DNA of 64,000 bases from Pirellulimonas nuda (GCF_007750855.1 NZ_CP036291.1:6112905-6176904), one strand, 5' to 3'; shown: positions 33,317-46,287, numbered from the stretch's first letter. Numbers and translations: made by a program. Notes: generated by a model not told the origin, from the letters alone.

Positions 33317-34303
33317 CTACCTGTAGACCCACTGGTAAGCAACCCCTTCCTCCACCCCGTACTGCGACTCCCGCCCGGGGGGCGCCCCGAACCGCACCTC
33401 CGACTCGTGCTCCAAGAACTGGTCGCCCGGACGCCAAAAATTGAGCTGTAGCGTCTTGCGGAAGAACCGCCGCGCCGAGCCCGGGGCGTCGCGGGCCGTC
33501 ACGCCGGCCGGGTCCTCGACCCACCGGTACGCGTTGGTGAGCCCCTGAACGTAGATGCTGAAGTAGTCCGTTTCTGGGTCGATCCCCTCCCAGGTCGCCA
33601 CGCCCCACACCCAGGCCGCGGCGTCGTCGGGGCCGGTGGCGGGCGGCAGGGGCTTCTGGGAGATCGCGACGCTATCCAGCAGGTCTTGGCCGGGGGTTTC
33701 CCGGCGGCGGATCGGCTCGACGGCAGCGGGGATCACGCGGTCGAGGTACGCCCGGTAGAGCTTTCGGTCCGAGGCGTCGGTGTCGTGCCCTTGCAGCACG
33801 AAGTGGGGCAAAAAGCGGATCGGGCCGCCGGCGGTCACTTGGGCCTCGTACAGGCCGTCCTCAACGGGCTCTGGCGAGAGCTGCGTGCCCGGGTTCCGCA
33901 CCCGGTACACCAGGTACCACACCAGCTCGCGGCGGACGGCGCCGCCCGGCTGCGGGACATCGACGTAGATCATCCGCAACGGCTTGAACTCGAACTCTAG
34001 TTGCCAGATGGGCCGCTGAAACCACACCTCCTTCGCCTTCGACGACAGGGTGCGGGTACCCGGCAGGAAGTCGGGCGTCCAATTGAGCTTTGCGTCGGAG
34101 GCCAGCTCCAGCAGGTCGTGCTTGCTGGAGGTGTCGTCGGCCCGCAGGTCGAGGGGGATCGTGGTCAGCACGCCGGGGGCGAGCACCCGGGCCCGCGCCG
34201 ACGCCCCTTGGGCGCCTTGCGCCAACGCCAGCGAACCAGACGCCGCGACGATCAAAGCGGCGACGGCGAGCACCGCCAGGCGATTTGCGGTGGAATAATG
34301 CAT
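33317..34303 (-). CDS. Secreted planctomycete protein of unknown function
   Basis: The 328-residue protein has a signal peptide (LAVAALIVAASGSLALAQ). A beta-rich mature domain follows, with RRELVWYLVYRVRNPGTQLSP and FSIYVQGLTNAYRWVEDP. I recognise this combination (WYLVYRV ... YVQGLTNAY) from planctomycete genomes but know no function. Its stop lies 63 bp before rpmA. Confidence 0.6.
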   Translation of the reverse strand: MHYSTANRLAVLAVAALIVAASGSLALAQGAQGASARARVLAPGVLTTIPLDLRADDTSSKHDLLELASDAKLNWTPDFLPGTRTLSSKAKEVWFQRPIWQLEFEFKPLRMIYVDVPQPGGAVRRELVWYLVYRVRNPGTQLSPEPVEDGLYEAQVTAGGPIRFLPHFVLQGHDTDASDRKLYRAYLDRVIPAAVEPIRRRETPGQDLLDSVAISQKPLPPATGPDDAAAWVWGVATWEGIDPETDYFSIYVQGLTNAYRWVEDPAGVTARDAPGSARRFFRKTLQLNFWRPGDQFLEHESEVRFGAPPGRESQYGVEEGVAYQWVYR

Positions 34304-34502
34304 AGACGGTCTGCCCTGGCGGCCGCGGCTGGCGCGTGTCGGAGTAAAGTCGCTGTCCCTCTAGTCTATTTGGGCGCACTGCGATGCGAAAGCAGAAAGG
34401 GGCCGAGTTGAGCCGGTATTGCCGCCGCGGGGCGGTAGGGGTTGGGCCGGATACGCCGGCGGCGGCGCCTCCGCGTCGCCTCGGGCCGCTCGGTTGGGGC
34501 GC

Positions 34503-34539
34503 AAAAAAAGCCCGGCGAGCAGCGGGCTGCTCGCCGGGC
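34503..34539 (-). terminator. Intrinsic terminator of the EF-hand gene
   Basis: A 13-14-bp GC-rich stem (GCCCGGCGAGCAG / CTGCTCGCCGGGC) is followed on the minus strand by seven Ts. It starts about 25 bp after the stop codon. Confidence 0.93.
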
Positions 34540-34565
34540 GACTGACGCAATGAGCCGGGTAGGGC

Positions 34566-35111
34566 TCAGATCTCGTCCGCGGGGGCGGCTTCCGCGGCGG
34601 GAGCGGCGGGACGCGCGGGGCGTTCGCCACCGGCGCCACGGGTACGGCCTTCGCCGCGGGCGCCACGCTCGGTTGCGCCCGGGCCACCGGCGCCGGGACC
34701 GCCGGCGCCACGCAGTTCACGCATGCGCTCAGCAAACTTCGAGAACTCTGCCTTCGAGAGCGACCCGTTCTTGTCGGCGTCCAGCAGGGTGAACAGCCGG
34801 TCGAGGTCCATGGTCGGAGCGCCGCCGGCGCCCCGCATCCCGGCGCCGCCGCCTTGGGCGTCGCCTTGGCCACGCCCACCACGGGCCCCACGGGACTCCC
34901 GCGCCTTGGCCCGCTCTTCCTCGTTCAGCTCGCCGTCGCCGTCGGCGTCGAACTCCTCAATCATCCGCTGACGGGCCTCGGGATCGCGTTCGCCGCGTCC
35001 CCCCTGCCCTCCGCGTCCACCCTGGCCACCCTGGCCACCACCGGGCTGCGCCCACACGGACGGGGCGGCGGCGAGGGCCATCACTGCAAAGAACAACGTG
35101 ATTCGACTCAT
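34566..35111 (-). CDS. Secreted EF-hand protein
   Basis: This 181-residue protein has a signal peptide (LFFAVMALAAAPSVWAQ), a Gly/Gln/Arg-rich region and two EF-hands: EEFDADGDGELNEEE and TLLDADKNGSLSKAEF. A Gly/Arg/Ala-rich tail ends it. Such calcium-binding secreted proteins are common in planctomycetes. A GAGGAG ribosome binding site lies just ahead of the ATG at 35111, which fixes this start over an adjacent TTG. Confidence 0.85.
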   Translation of the reverse strand: MSRITLFFAVMALAAAPSVWAQPGGGQGGQGGRGGQGGRGERDPEARQRMIEEFDADGDGELNEEERAKARESRGARGGRGQGDAQGGGAGMRGAGGAPTMDLDRLFTLLDADKNGSLSKAEFSKFAERMRELRGAGGPGAGGPGATERGARGEGRTRGAGGERPARPAAPAAEAAPADEI

Positions 35112-35327
35112 CAAAGAACTCCTCTGTACGAAGGATAGGGGCGGCCACGCGAACCCGACCCCGGTCGATCGGGGTCTTTGGAGAAAAGAGGTTGCTGCCT
35201 ACAAGAATCAACCGCGCCCAGCCCCCCTGGTTCCGATTCATTGAAAAAAGTTGCAGGAGGCCGGCCCCAGGCCCCGCCGCCCGGAGGCCTCGCTCCGCGC
35301 CCTGCAAAACCGCTGCCATAACCTCCC

Positions 35328-35355
35328 TTGCGTGCTCTCGGCAGAGCGTTATATT
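35328..35355 (+). promoter_or_regulatory. Promoter of the tRNA-tuf cluster
   Basis: TTGCGT and TATATT are separated by 16 bp, 31 bp upstream of tRNA-Thr. Confidence 0.6.
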
Positions 35356-35386
35356 AACCGATTCGCATAAGCTTCCGGGCCCGAAG

Positions 35387-35459
35387 GCTAGCGTAGCTCA
35401 ATTGGCAGAGCAGCTGATTTGTAATCAGCAGGTTGGGGGTTCGATTCCCTTCGCTAGCT
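35387..35459 (+). tRNA. tRNA-Thr (anticodon TGT)
   Basis: Acceptor GCTAGCG pairs with CGCTAGC. The anticodon stem-loop CTGATTTGTAATCAG gives TGT. T-arm GGGGGTTCGATTCCC. First of a four-tRNA cluster before tuf. Confidence 0.96.
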
Positions 35460-35558
35460 CCTTGAGCCACGCCAGCCTTCCGCCCGGCAGCCGGTGCGGA
35501 GCGGCGTACGGCAGCAAAGCACCGGAGCCAGGCGAGAGTATCGGAACGAGGACATCGG

Positions 35559-35641
35559 GGAGGGTTACCGAAGCGGTCAAACGGGTCAGACTGTAAATCT
35601 GATGGCTCCGGCCTTCGTAGGTTCGAATCCTACACCCTCCA
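35559..35641 (+). tRNA. tRNA-Tyr (anticodon GTA)
   Basis: Class II tRNA: acceptor GGAGGGT pairs with ACCCTCC, the anticodon loop ACTGTAAAT gives GTA, and a long variable arm (ATGGCTCCGGCCTTC) precedes the T-arm TAGGTTCGAATCCTA. Confidence 0.95.
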
Positions 35642-36006
35642 CTGGCAGTTTCGGCCCACGGGCGGTATCGGCGAAAAAAAGAGCAACAACGGCAGCCCCT
35701 CTGCTCCGCGATTGGCGGGTTGAAACGGCAGGCGGGTTGGGTTGCTAGCGAACGGTGGGCCATGGCCCCACGTCGGACCATTGGCCTGGGCCGCCAAACA
35801 AGTCACCTTAGAGGGCGTGCTGGCTGTCGGCCGGCGAGATAGACAAAACAAGAAAGCGGCGGGGAATCGATCAACGCCTCGGCGGGCAACCACCGGGGCG
35901 GCGGCAGCGATTGCGGGCCAGGCGCCCTTCGGTGGGGCGCCTGTTAGCGATGCTGCCAGAGAGGCTCGGGAGAATTGACAGAGCCGCTCTTCGCGACCGG
36001 CCCAGT
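35642..36006. other. Intergenic stretch between tRNA-Tyr and tRNA-Gly
   Basis: This 365-bp segment has no ORF with coding character on either strand and no tRNA. It is less GC-rich than the rest (AAAAAAAGAGC, AACAAGAAAGC). It may be spacer of the tRNA transcript; I see nothing further. Confidence 0.5.
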
Positions 36007-36077
36007 GCGGGTGTAGCTCAATGGTAGAGCCACAGCCTTCCAAGCTGAAGACGAGGGTTCGATTCCCTTCACCCGCT
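36007..36077 (+). tRNA. tRNA-Gly (anticodon TCC)
   Basis: Acceptor GCGGGTG pairs with CACCCGC; anticodon stem-loop CAGCCTTCCAAGCTG (anticodon TCC); T-arm GAGGGTTCGATTCCCTT. Confidence 0.96.
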
Positions 36078-36087
36078 TAAGGAGCAG

Positions 36088-36174
36088 TAAGGTTTTAGGC
36101 GTTGGGCGTTAGGAAGAGAGGGTTCGGGTCGGAGGCCGAAGGCGATGACGACAACGACCTTAGGCCTAACGCCT
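36088..36174. repeat. Short-word inverted repeat between tRNA-Gly and tRNA-Thr
   Basis: TTTTAGGCGTTGGGCGTTAGG on the left and CCTTAGGCCTAACGCCT on the right are inverted copies of the word AGGCGTTAGG, flanking about 45 bp. It belongs to the same style of degenerate word tract as the elements at 12111 and 11084. Confidence 0.65.
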
Positions 36175-36179
36175 GCACC

Positions 36180-36252
<73 letters not shown>

Positions 36253-36338
36253 CTGGCAGTAAGTTGCGTAGTCGATAAGAGCACGTTCCGGACGATCCAC
36301 TTCCACCTTCGATTCTCAGAGAGTTTTCAGGGAGTACC

Positions 36339-37538
36339 ATGGCCAAGGACACTTTCGCGCGGACAAAGCCGCACGTCAACGTCGGCACGATCGGTCACAT
36401 TGACCACGGCAAGACGACCACCACCGGCGCGATCGTCGCCGTGCAGGCCGCCAAGGGCCTCGCCAAGGCGAAGTCCTACGCGGACATCGCCAAGGGGGGC
36501 ACCGTGCGCGACGCGACCAAAACGGTCACGATCGCCGCGGCCCACGTCGAGTACGAGACAGCGATCCGGCACTACGCCCACATCGACTGCCCGGGGCACG
36601 CCGACTTCGTCAAGAACATGATCACCGGCGCCGCTCAGATGGACGGCGCCATCCTGGTGGTCTCCGCGCCTGACGGCCCGATGCCGCAGACCCGCGAGCA
36701 CATCCTGCTGGCCCGCCAGGTCGGCGTGCCGCGGATCGTGGTCTACCTCAACAAGTGCGACCTGATCGACGACGAGGAGCTGCTGGAGCTCGTCGAGATG
36801 GAAGTCCGCGAGTTGCTGGAGAAGAACGGTTTCCCGGCCGACGAGATCCCGTTCGTCCGCGGCAACTCCAAGGCCGCCTACGACAACCCCTCCGACCCCG
36901 AAGCCTCGAAGTGCATCTCGGAACTGATGGACGCGATTGACTCGTACATCCCCGAGCCCACCCGCGAGATCGACAAGCCGTTCATGATGGCGATCGAAGA
37001 CGTCTTCTCGATCGAAGGCCGTGGCACCGTCGCCACCGGCCGTATCGAGCGCGGCTTGGTGAAGGTGGGCGACGAAGTAGAGATCGTCGGCCTCACCGAG
37101 AAGCCGGTGAAGACCACCTGCACCGGCGTCGAAGCGTTCAACAAGACGATGGACCAGGGTCAAGCGGGCGACAACGTCGGCTGCTTGCTCCGCGGTGTGA
37201 AGCGGGAGGACATCCAGCGCGGCCAGGTCCTGGCCAAGCCGGGATCGATCACCCCGCACACCAAGTTCGAGGGCGAGGTCTACGTGCTGAGCAAGGAAGA
37301 AGGGGGGCGTCACACGCCGTTCTTCAGCGGCTACAGCCCGCAGTTCTACTTCCGCACGACGGACGTCACCGGCTCCGCCAACCTGGCGGGCGACGCAGAA
37401 ATGTGCATGCCCGGCGACAACGCGAAGCTGGTGGTTGAGCTGAAGAAGCCGATCGCCATGGACGACGGCGTCCGCTTCGCTATCCGCGAGGGTGGCAAGA
37501 CGGTCGGCTCCGGCGTCGTGACCAAGATCCTTGAGTAG
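36339..37538 (+). CDS. tuf: Elongation factor Tu
   Basis: The 399-residue GTPase has P-loop [10 protein letters not shown]3 DCPGHAD, G4 NKCD, and the usual three domains ending in SGVVTKILE. It delivers aminoacyl-tRNA to the ribosome. The switch I region is unusual: the near-universal RGITINTxHVEYET reads [14 protein letters not shown] here, preserving the Mg-coordinating Thr but not Arg-Gly-Ile or Asn. A short insert ([11 protein letters not shown]) precedes it. It sits in the conserved tRNA-tuf-tRNA-secE-nusG order. Confidence 0.97.
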   Translation: MAKDTFARTKPHVNVGTIGHIDHGKTTTTGAIVAVQAAKGLAKAKSYADIAKGGTVRDATKTVTIAAAHVEYETAIRHYAHIDCPGHADFVKNMITGAAQMDGAILVVSAPDGPMPQTREHILLARQVGVPRIVVYLNKCDLIDDEELLELVEMEVRELLEKNGFPADEIPFVRGNSKAAYDNPSDPEASKCISELMDAIDSYIPEPTREIDKPFMMAIEDVFSIEGRGTVATGRIERGLVKVGDEVEIVGLTEKPVKTTCTGVEAFNKTMDQGQAGDNVGCLLRGVKREDIQRGQVLAKPGSITPHTKFEGEVYVLSKEEGGRHTPFFSGYSPQFYFRTTDVTGSANLAGDAEMCMPGDNAKLVVELKKPIAMDDGVRFAIREGGKTVGSGVVTKILE

Positions 37539-37579
37539 AGAGTCATGGGCGAGAAGTGACCGGAGAGCAAACAACGGTG

Positions 37580-37611
37580 AATGGTGGGCAGCGATCGGGC
37601 TGCCCACCATT
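37580..37611 (+). terminator. Hairpin after tuf
   Basis: A perfect 13-bp stem (AATGGTGGGCAGC / GCTGCCCACCATT) with a 6-nt loop lies 42 bp after the tuf stop and 30 bp before tRNA-Trp. It has no T-tract, so it may be a processing or partial-termination site. Confidence 0.6.
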
Positions 37612-37640
37612 TACAACTCTCCGGGCGCCGCTCGCCACTT

Positions 37641-37713
37641 AGGGGCGTAGCTCAATTGGCAGAGCACCGGTCTCCAAAACCGGGGGTTGTGAGTTCGAGT
37701 CCCACCGCCCCTG
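37641..37713 (+). tRNA. tRNA-Trp (anticodon CCA)
   Basis: Acceptor AGGGGCG pairs with CGCCCCT; anticodon stem-loop CCGGTCTCCAAAACCGG gives CCA. Placed between tuf and secE as in many bacteria. Confidence 0.96.
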
Positions 37714-37900
37714 CTTGCGGGAAGGCCCGCCGCCCAAGCGGCGGACCCCGGGCAAGTCGGCCGTGCCAGCGGCTAAGGAAGAAGCGAGGGCCTCGGGACT
37801 CCTGAGGCACACACGGCGCGTCAGACGTTTACGGGCGGCCCGCACGGCCAGTGCCGCGGGGCACGGATCGGTTCAACGAAACTTTCAGGCAGGGTCACGG

Positions 37901-38317
37901 GTGACCGCTTACTTGCAACAACTGTTCAGCTCCGGGCTCTACAAGCGGGCGCAGGGGAAGGTGGCGCGGCAAGCCACGTTCTACGCGCTGGCCATCGTGG
38001 TTGCCGCGGGCGCCTGGAGCCTGCACGGATCGCTCCGCACCTCCGACGACCTGGGGGTGCAGCGTGCTTCCACCCCGGTGGCGTTGTCGGTGTTGGCGTT
38101 GGGTTGCTGGGCCGCGTTCCGGCTGATCCAGCTCCCCAAGTTTGCGGACTTTCTGATCGCTGTCGAAGCGGAGATGAACAAGGTCTCGTGGCCAAGCCGC
38201 GCCTCGCTGTTCCGGGCCTCGGCGGTGGTGATCGCGGTGATCTTCCTGCTCGCCATGCTGCTGTTTGGATACGACGTGGCGTGGAAATGGCTTCTCGGAC
38301 TGATCCTCACCCGTTGA
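37901..38317 (+). CDS. secE: Preprotein translocase subunit SecE
   Basis: The 138-residue protein starts at a GTG. It has three hydrophobic segments (ATFYALAIVVAAGAW, PVALSVLALGCWAAF, SAVVIAVIFLLAMLLFGYDV) and the conserved EMNKVSWPSRASL motif before the last one. SecE clamps SecY in the inner membrane. The usual small form has one membrane segment; this three-segment length is closer to the E. coli type. The open frame upstream runs over the tRNA and is not coding. Confidence 0.9.
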   Translation: MTAYLQQLFSSGLYKRAQGKVARQATFYALAIVVAAGAWSLHGSLRTSDDLGVQRASTPVALSVLALGCWAAFRLIQLPKFADFLIAVEAEMNKVSWPSRASLFRASAVVIAVIFLLAMLLFGYDVAWKWLLGLILTR

Positions 38318-38374
38318 CCCGTTATTGAATTCTTCCACGCGACGCGCCCCGCGACGCCGCGTTGGCCCATCGGC

Positions 38375-39298
38375 TTGTTTACCCGTTACAGCACGTTGAA
38401 CGAACACCCCGAAAAGAACGACGACGCCCTGCCCGTTGACGACGGGTCGGCGACCCTGCGCGAAGCAGAGGCCGCCGGTCTGGACGAGACGGTGGCGGTC
38501 TCGACCGAGGTCGATTCCGAGGCGGTCGATTCCGACGCGGCCGCGAGCGGCGAAGGTTCCAACGAGGCGACCGAGCCAGACGGCGGGGCGGACGAAGTCA
38601 GTGGCGCCGAAGAAGACAGCGAGACAGAGGCAGACAGCGAGACAGAGGCAGGCAGCGGGCCCGAAGCAGGCAGCGGGCCCGAAGCAGACGACGCCGGCGA
38701 GACGCTGGTCGTCCGCACGGCGCCCACCGGGCCGATCGAGCTGATCGAGGACGACGACGAGCAGATCAACCTGGAGTGGTACATCCTCAAGGTGCAGAGC
38801 AACCGCGAGCGTTCGATCTCCGCGAGCCTGCAACGGAAGGTGGCCATCGAGGGGCTCGACCGGTTCTTCGGCGAGATCATGGTGCCGATCGAGAAGGTCA
38901 CCGAGTTCAAGGCAGGCAAGAAGAAGGTTGTTGAGCGGAAGCTGTGGCCGGGTTACATCGCCGTGCAGATGCACGTGTGCGACGAGACCTGGTTCGCGAT
39001 CCGCGAGACCTCCGGCATCGGCGACTTCACCGGCGCCAGCGGCAAGCCGACCCCGATGCAGCCGCACGAGATCGCGATGATCTTGCAGACGGAGGTCGAG
39101 GAGACCGGCGAGGAGCCCAAGCTGAACATCAAGTTCAACGTGGGCGACAAGGTGAAGGTCAAGGACGGCAACTTCGAGAGTTTCGAGGGAGAGGTCGACA
39201 CCATCGACGAGTCGAGCGGCAAGATCACCCTCATGCTGAGCATCTTCGGCCGCAGCACGCCGGTCGAGCTCGAATACTGGCAGGTCGAAGCGATCTAG
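38375..39298 (+). CDS. nusG: Transcription antitermination factor NusG with acidic N-terminal extension
   Basis: The 307-residue protein has a normal NusG core from about residue 130 ([16 protein letters not shown] ... KLWPGYIAV) with a C-terminal KOW domain ([19 protein letters not shown]). The first 120 or so residues are an Asp/Glu/Ser/Ala-rich disordered extension, containing four 18-bp tandem repeats. The only start in frame before it is a TTG. NusG links RNA polymerase with Rho and the ribosome. The acidic tail is lineage-specific; its role is unknown. Confidence 0.9.
   Translation: MFTRYSTLNEHPEKNDDALPVDDGSATLREAEAAGLDETVAVSTEVDSEAVDSDAAASGEGSNEATEPDGGADEVSGAEEDSETEADSETEAGSGPEAGSGPEADDAGETLVVRTAPTGPIELIEDDDEQINLEWYILKVQSNRERSISASLQRKVAIEGLDRFFGEIMVPIEKVTEFKAGKKKVVERKLWPGYIAVQMHVCDETWFAIRETSGIGDFTGASGKPTPMQPHEIAMILQTEVEETGEEPKLNIKFNVGDKVKVKDGNFESFEGEVDTIDESSGKITLMLSIFGRSTPVELEYWQVEAI
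38615..38686 (+). repeat. Four 18-bp tandem repeats inside nusG
   Basis: Two copies encoding DSETEA are followed by two encoding GSGPEA. Each pair is identical at the DNA level (for example GACAGCGAGACAGAGGCA), so these are recent duplications in the acidic extension and could vary in number between strains. Confidence 0.9.
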
Positions 39299-39358
39299 CC
39301 CGTCGCGTCCAGAACGTACACGCATCCCCTTTACGCACCCCCCCACGCACCGTCCGTC

Positions 39359-39784
39359 ATGGCCAAGCAACTCGTAGGACAAGCCAAGTTCCAGATCCCG
39401 GGCGGCCAGGCTACGCCGGCCCCGCCGGTCGGCACGGCGCTGGGCCGGTACGGCATCAACCTTGGCCAGTTCGTCCAAGCGTTCAACGACAAGACGCGCG
39501 AGGCGCAGGGGATGATGATCCCCGTGATCGTGAGCGTCTACAGCGACCGGTCGTTCGACTTCATCATGAAGAGCCCCCCCGCGGCGGTTCTGCTGAAGAA
39601 GACGGCCGGGCTGGCCAAGGGCTCGGGCGTGCCCAACAAGACCAAGGTGGGCAAGGTGAACCGGGCCCAGCTCGAGGAGATCGCCAACACCAAGATGGCC
39701 GACCTCAACGCCCGCGACCTCGATCACGCCGTGCGGATGATCGAGGGGACCGCCCGCAGCATGGGGTTGGTTGTCGAGGGTTAG
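39359..39784 (+). CDS. rplK: 50S ribosomal protein L11
   Basis: The 141-residue protein begins [29 protein letters not shown], with the proline-rich thiostrepton-site motif, and ends [10 protein letters not shown]. It binds 23S rRNA at the GTPase-associated centre. Length is standard. Confidence 0.97.
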   Translation: MAKQLVGQAKFQIPGGQATPAPPVGTALGRYGINLGQFVQAFNDKTREAQGMMIPVIVSVYSDRSFDFIMKSPPAAVLLKKTAGLAKGSGVPNKTKVGKVNRAQLEEIANTKMADLNARDLDHAVRMIEGTARSMGLVVEG

Positions 39785-39850
39785 CAGCGACACCGCCACG
39801 GACGCGCCGGGTCGGGGACGACCCGGCCCGCGATTACGATCCAACCCGTC

Positions 39851-39880
39851 ACGATTCACCACTCACTATTCACTACCGAC
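39851..39880. repeat. Short-word tract between rplK and rplA
   Basis: ACGATTCACCACTCACTATT and CACTACC are degenerate 7-9 nt words with consensus TCAC(C/T)A. The tract ends 8 bp before the rplA start, replacing an ordinary ribosome binding site region. No inverted partner was found nearby. Confidence 0.55.
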
Positions 39881-39888
39881 CACGTCCG

Positions 39889-40566
39889 ATGCCCACGCTC
39901 ACCAAACGAATGAAGTCGCTCACCGCCAAGCGGCCCGCCGAGGCGCTGCCGGTCGACAAAGCGGTCGCGGTCCTCAAGGGCTTCGACGGCACCAAGTTTG
40001 ATCAATCGGTCGAGGTGGCGATGCGGCTCGGGGTCGACGCGGCCCAGGCCGACCAGATCGTCCGCGGCTCGATCGTGCTCCCCAACGGCATCGGCAAGGT
40101 GCTGCGGGTAGTGGTGTTCGCTAAGGGCCCGATGGCCGACGCCGCCCGCGAGGCGGGCGCCGACGAGGTCGGCGACGACGACCTGGCCAAGCGGATCCAA
40201 GGGGGGTGGACCGACTTCGACGTCTGCATCGCCGCCCCGGACATGATGAAGCTGGTCGGCCCGTTGGGCCGGGTGCTCGGCCCCCGCGGCCTGATGCCGT
40301 CTCCCCGCGCCGGGACCGTGACCCCGGAGATCGCGCGGACGGTCGAAGAGTACAAGTCGGGCAAGGTTGAGTTCCGCAACGACAAGGGTGGCAACGTGCA
40401 GGCCATCGTCGGCAAGCTGAGCTTCGACGCCGCCAAGCTGACCGAGAACATCGACGCCTTCATCCAGAAGGTGATCTCCATGAAGCCCAACGCCGTGAAG
40501 GGCGTTTACGTGAAGGGGATCACGATCAGCGCCACGATGAGCCCCAGCGTGCGGATTTCGACTTAG
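39889..40566 (+). CDS. rplA: 50S ribosomal protein L1
   Basis: The 225-residue protein carries [19 protein letters not shown] at the start and [20 protein letters not shown], the L1 signature. It forms the L1 stalk and, in other bacteria, represses its own operon. The open frame extends far upstream into nusG, but the ATG at 39889 matches the family start. Confidence 0.96.
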   Translation: MPTLTKRMKSLTAKRPAEALPVDKAVAVLKGFDGTKFDQSVEVAMRLGVDAAQADQIVRGSIVLPNGIGKVLRVVVFAKGPMADAAREAGADEVGDDDLAKRIQGGWTDFDVCIAAPDMMKLVGPLGRVLGPRGLMPSPRAGTVTPEIARTVEEYKSGKVEFRNDKGGNVQAIVGKLSFDAAKLTENIDAFIQKVISMKPNAVKGVYVKGITISATMSPSVRIST

Positions 40567-40718
40567 CCAACGCCGGGCCGGCGGCGCGCCCACAGCAGCC
40601 CCGTCGCGCCGCCGACGGCAACCTATTTGCGATGACCTGTTTGCGACAGCAACCCGGATTTTGAGATCAGCTCCGTCGCGACTCACCAGTCTCCCAGCAC
40701 TAGCCACCTTCTGCTTCG

Positions 40719-41264
40719 ATGAGCAAGTTTGTCAAAGACCTGATGACCGACGACCTCCGTTCCCGTTGGAACGGCGTGGAGGAAGCGTTGTTGGTCAATG
40801 TTGTGGGCATGGAGGCCGAGGCTAGCGTGGCGTTGCGGAAGCAGCTCCGCGAGAAGCACATGCACCTGATGGTGGTAAAGAAGAGCCTCGCGCTCCGCGC
40901 CACCGAGGGGACGGCGCTCGCCGCGGCGTTCGAGGGCGCCGAGGGGGCGATGGCGTTGGTCTGGGGCGGAGACGATATCGTCTCGCTCGCGAAGGAAGTG
41001 ACCAGCATCGCCAAGGCGGACGTGTACAAGCCCTTCACGCCCCTGGGTGGGGTGCTGGACGGCGCGCACCTTTCCGCCGACGAGGTGCAGCAGGTCAGCA
41101 AGTGGCCGAGCCGGACGGAGCTGATCAGCATCGTGGCCGGCCAGATCATGAGCGTGCCGTCGCAAATCGCCAGCCAACTCACCGGTCCCGCGACGGATAT
41201 CGCGGCTCAGGTGAAGACGCTCATCGAGCGTCAAGAAGAAGGGGAGACGCCCGCCGCCCAGTAG
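40719..41264 (+). CDS. rplJ: 50S ribosomal protein L10
   Basis: The 181-residue protein has the L10 N-terminal RNA-binding domain (LLVNVVGMEAEASVALRKQL) and a C-terminal helix for L7/L12 dimers. The 152-bp leader is a likely place for L10-mediated autoregulation as in other bacteria, but I cannot trace the kink-turn by eye. It contains TCACCAGTCTCCCAGCACTA, resembling the word tract before rplA. Confidence 0.95.
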   Translation: MSKFVKDLMTDDLRSRWNGVEEALLVNVVGMEAEASVALRKQLREKHMHLMVVKKSLALRATEGTALAAAFEGAEGAMALVWGGDDIVSLAKEVTSIAKADVYKPFTPLGGVLDGAHLSADEVQQVSKWPSRTELISIVAGQIMSVPSQIASQLTGPATDIAAQVKTLIERQEEGETPAAQ

Positions 41265-41345
41265 CCCCAGACCCCGTCCACACCGACCGAGTTCAACGTA
41301 AAACCAGACCCAATCCACCACCCCTTCGCGTAGAGGAGCTTTACC

Positions 41346-41774
41346 ATGTCCGATGACGCCACGGCCGTTGCCGACGCGCCCGCCCAGTCCTTTTCTAAGG
41401 ACACCGAGAGCTGGGTCGAGAACCTGATGGGCAAGACCCTGAAGGAACTAATTGAAATCCGCGACTGCCTGAAGGCCAACGGCGTTGAGCCGGCCGCCGG
41501 CGGCGCGGTGATGATGGCCGGCCCCGCCGACGGCGGCGGCGGAGCGGCTGTTGCCGAAGAGCAGACCGAGTTCGACGTCATCCTTGAGAGCTTCGGCGAC
41601 AACAAGATCAGCGTGATCAAGGTCGTCCGCGGCGCCACGGGCCTGGGCCTCAAAGAGGCGAAGGACCTGGTCGAGGGCGCGCCCAAGCCGATCAAGGAAG
41701 GCGTGTCCAAAGAGGACGCCGAGAAGGTCAAGAAGGAACTGGAAGAAGCCGGCGCCAAGGTGTCGATCAAGTAG
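41346..41774 (+). CDS. rplL: 50S ribosomal protein L7/L12
   Basis: The 142-residue protein has an N-terminal dimerisation region ([17 protein letters not shown]), an Ala/Gly hinge and the C-terminal factor-binding domain ([32 protein letters not shown]). It is about 20 residues longer than usual at the N-terminus ([18 protein letters not shown]). Confidence 0.97.
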   Translation: MSDDATAVADAPAQSFSKDTESWVENLMGKTLKELIEIRDCLKANGVEPAAGGAVMMAGPADGGGGAAVAEEQTEFDVILESFGDNKISVIKVVRGATGLGLKEAKDLVEGAPKPIKEGVSKEDAEKVKKELEEAGAKVSIK

Positions 41775-42073
41775 CGATCGACCCCCCGCCCGGCCTTGCG
41801 GGACGCCGGGCCCTTCCGACTGGTCGCTTTGGCGACAGGTCGGGGGGCCGGCCCCGCCCCGCGTTTTCCGGCCGTCGGCCGCCCCGCACCCCGCGGGGCC
41901 CGGCGGCGGGACCGATTCCGGTTCTTCCTCCAAGGTCCCGGATGAGCTTTCCCGTTCGTCTTGCCCCAGCCTGCTTCGGCCCGCGCGCCGAGCGCCAGGA
42001 GTGCGCGCCGCTCCGCGGCGCCCTTGGTGATTGCGCCGGTCTGATTCTTTCTACCCCGAGGGAGCAATAGCCC
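41775..42073. other. Leader region between rplL and rpoB
   Basis: This 299-bp GC-rich stretch has several possible short hairpins (for example CCGCACCCCGCGGGGCCCGG) but no coding ORF and no clear T-tract. In other bacteria this interval holds an attenuator and RNase III site; the position suggests the same here, unproven. Confidence 0.4.
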
Positions 42074-45790
<3,717 letters not shown>

Positions 45791-45908
45791 GTTGGCTGAC
45801 GGAAGGGGGATGGTGGGGATGTGCGTTCGGCGGTGCAACGGATTGCAAAGTGTAAACCTTCCTTCGCATTGATTGGGGACGTTGAATCGCGTTAAATCGA
45901 TTTGCACG

Positions 45909-46202
45909 ATGACCAATAGAACGATGCTGCTGTTGGCAAGCGTGCTGCTGGTATTTCTGAGCACACTCGGTTGGGCGTACGCCGTTGTTTACATTGGTTT
46001 GTGGGGATTTGTATTGGGTGATGACAGGTTGGCTCAGGTCAACACGATTGCGGTTGTTAGCGCGTCCGTGGCGTCGCTTGCCGCAGCAGCCACCTTTGCT
46101 GTCGTTGCCCGTACGAGGGATTATTCCGTTGATGAACTTGTTCGAACGGTTGCACTCGCTTGCACGGCCCTACTAGTAGTTGTGGGGCTGCTCTGGCAGT
46201 AG
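45909..46202 (+). CDS. Small polytopic membrane protein between rpoB and rpoC
   Basis: This 97-residue product has three or four hydrophobic segments (LLLASVLLVFLSTLGWAYAV, AVVSASVASLAAAATFAVVA, VALACTALLVVVGLLW). I recognise no family. Codon choice and GC are lower than those of rpoB and rpoC, so it is probably an inserted gene. The ATG at 45909 is preferred to a TTG 12 codons upstream. Confidence 0.5.
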   Translation: MTNRTMLLLASVLLVFLSTLGWAYAVVYIGLWGFVLGDDRLAQVNTIAVVSASVASLAAAATFAVVARTRDYSVDELVRTVALACTALLVVVGLLWQ

Positions 46203-46287
46203 CGATGACAGAGATGCGTCACACGCGGTTGATGGCGAAGACAGCTACAGGATTAACGAGGTAAGGAGAACGTGCCGGCGGGGCAAC

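Noticed and set aside
38615-38686. Possible insertion in nusG
   Set aside because: The repeats are in frame and encode acidic residues consistent with the rest of the extension, so they are internal duplications.
37895-39862. 655-residue minus-strand open frame across secE, nusG and rplK
   Set aside because: It spans several essential genes on the other strand and shows only composition-driven residues.
40567-40718. Possible L10 leader kink-turn
   Set aside because: Position is right but I could not trace a convincing fold by eye, so it is not listed as a regulatory feature.
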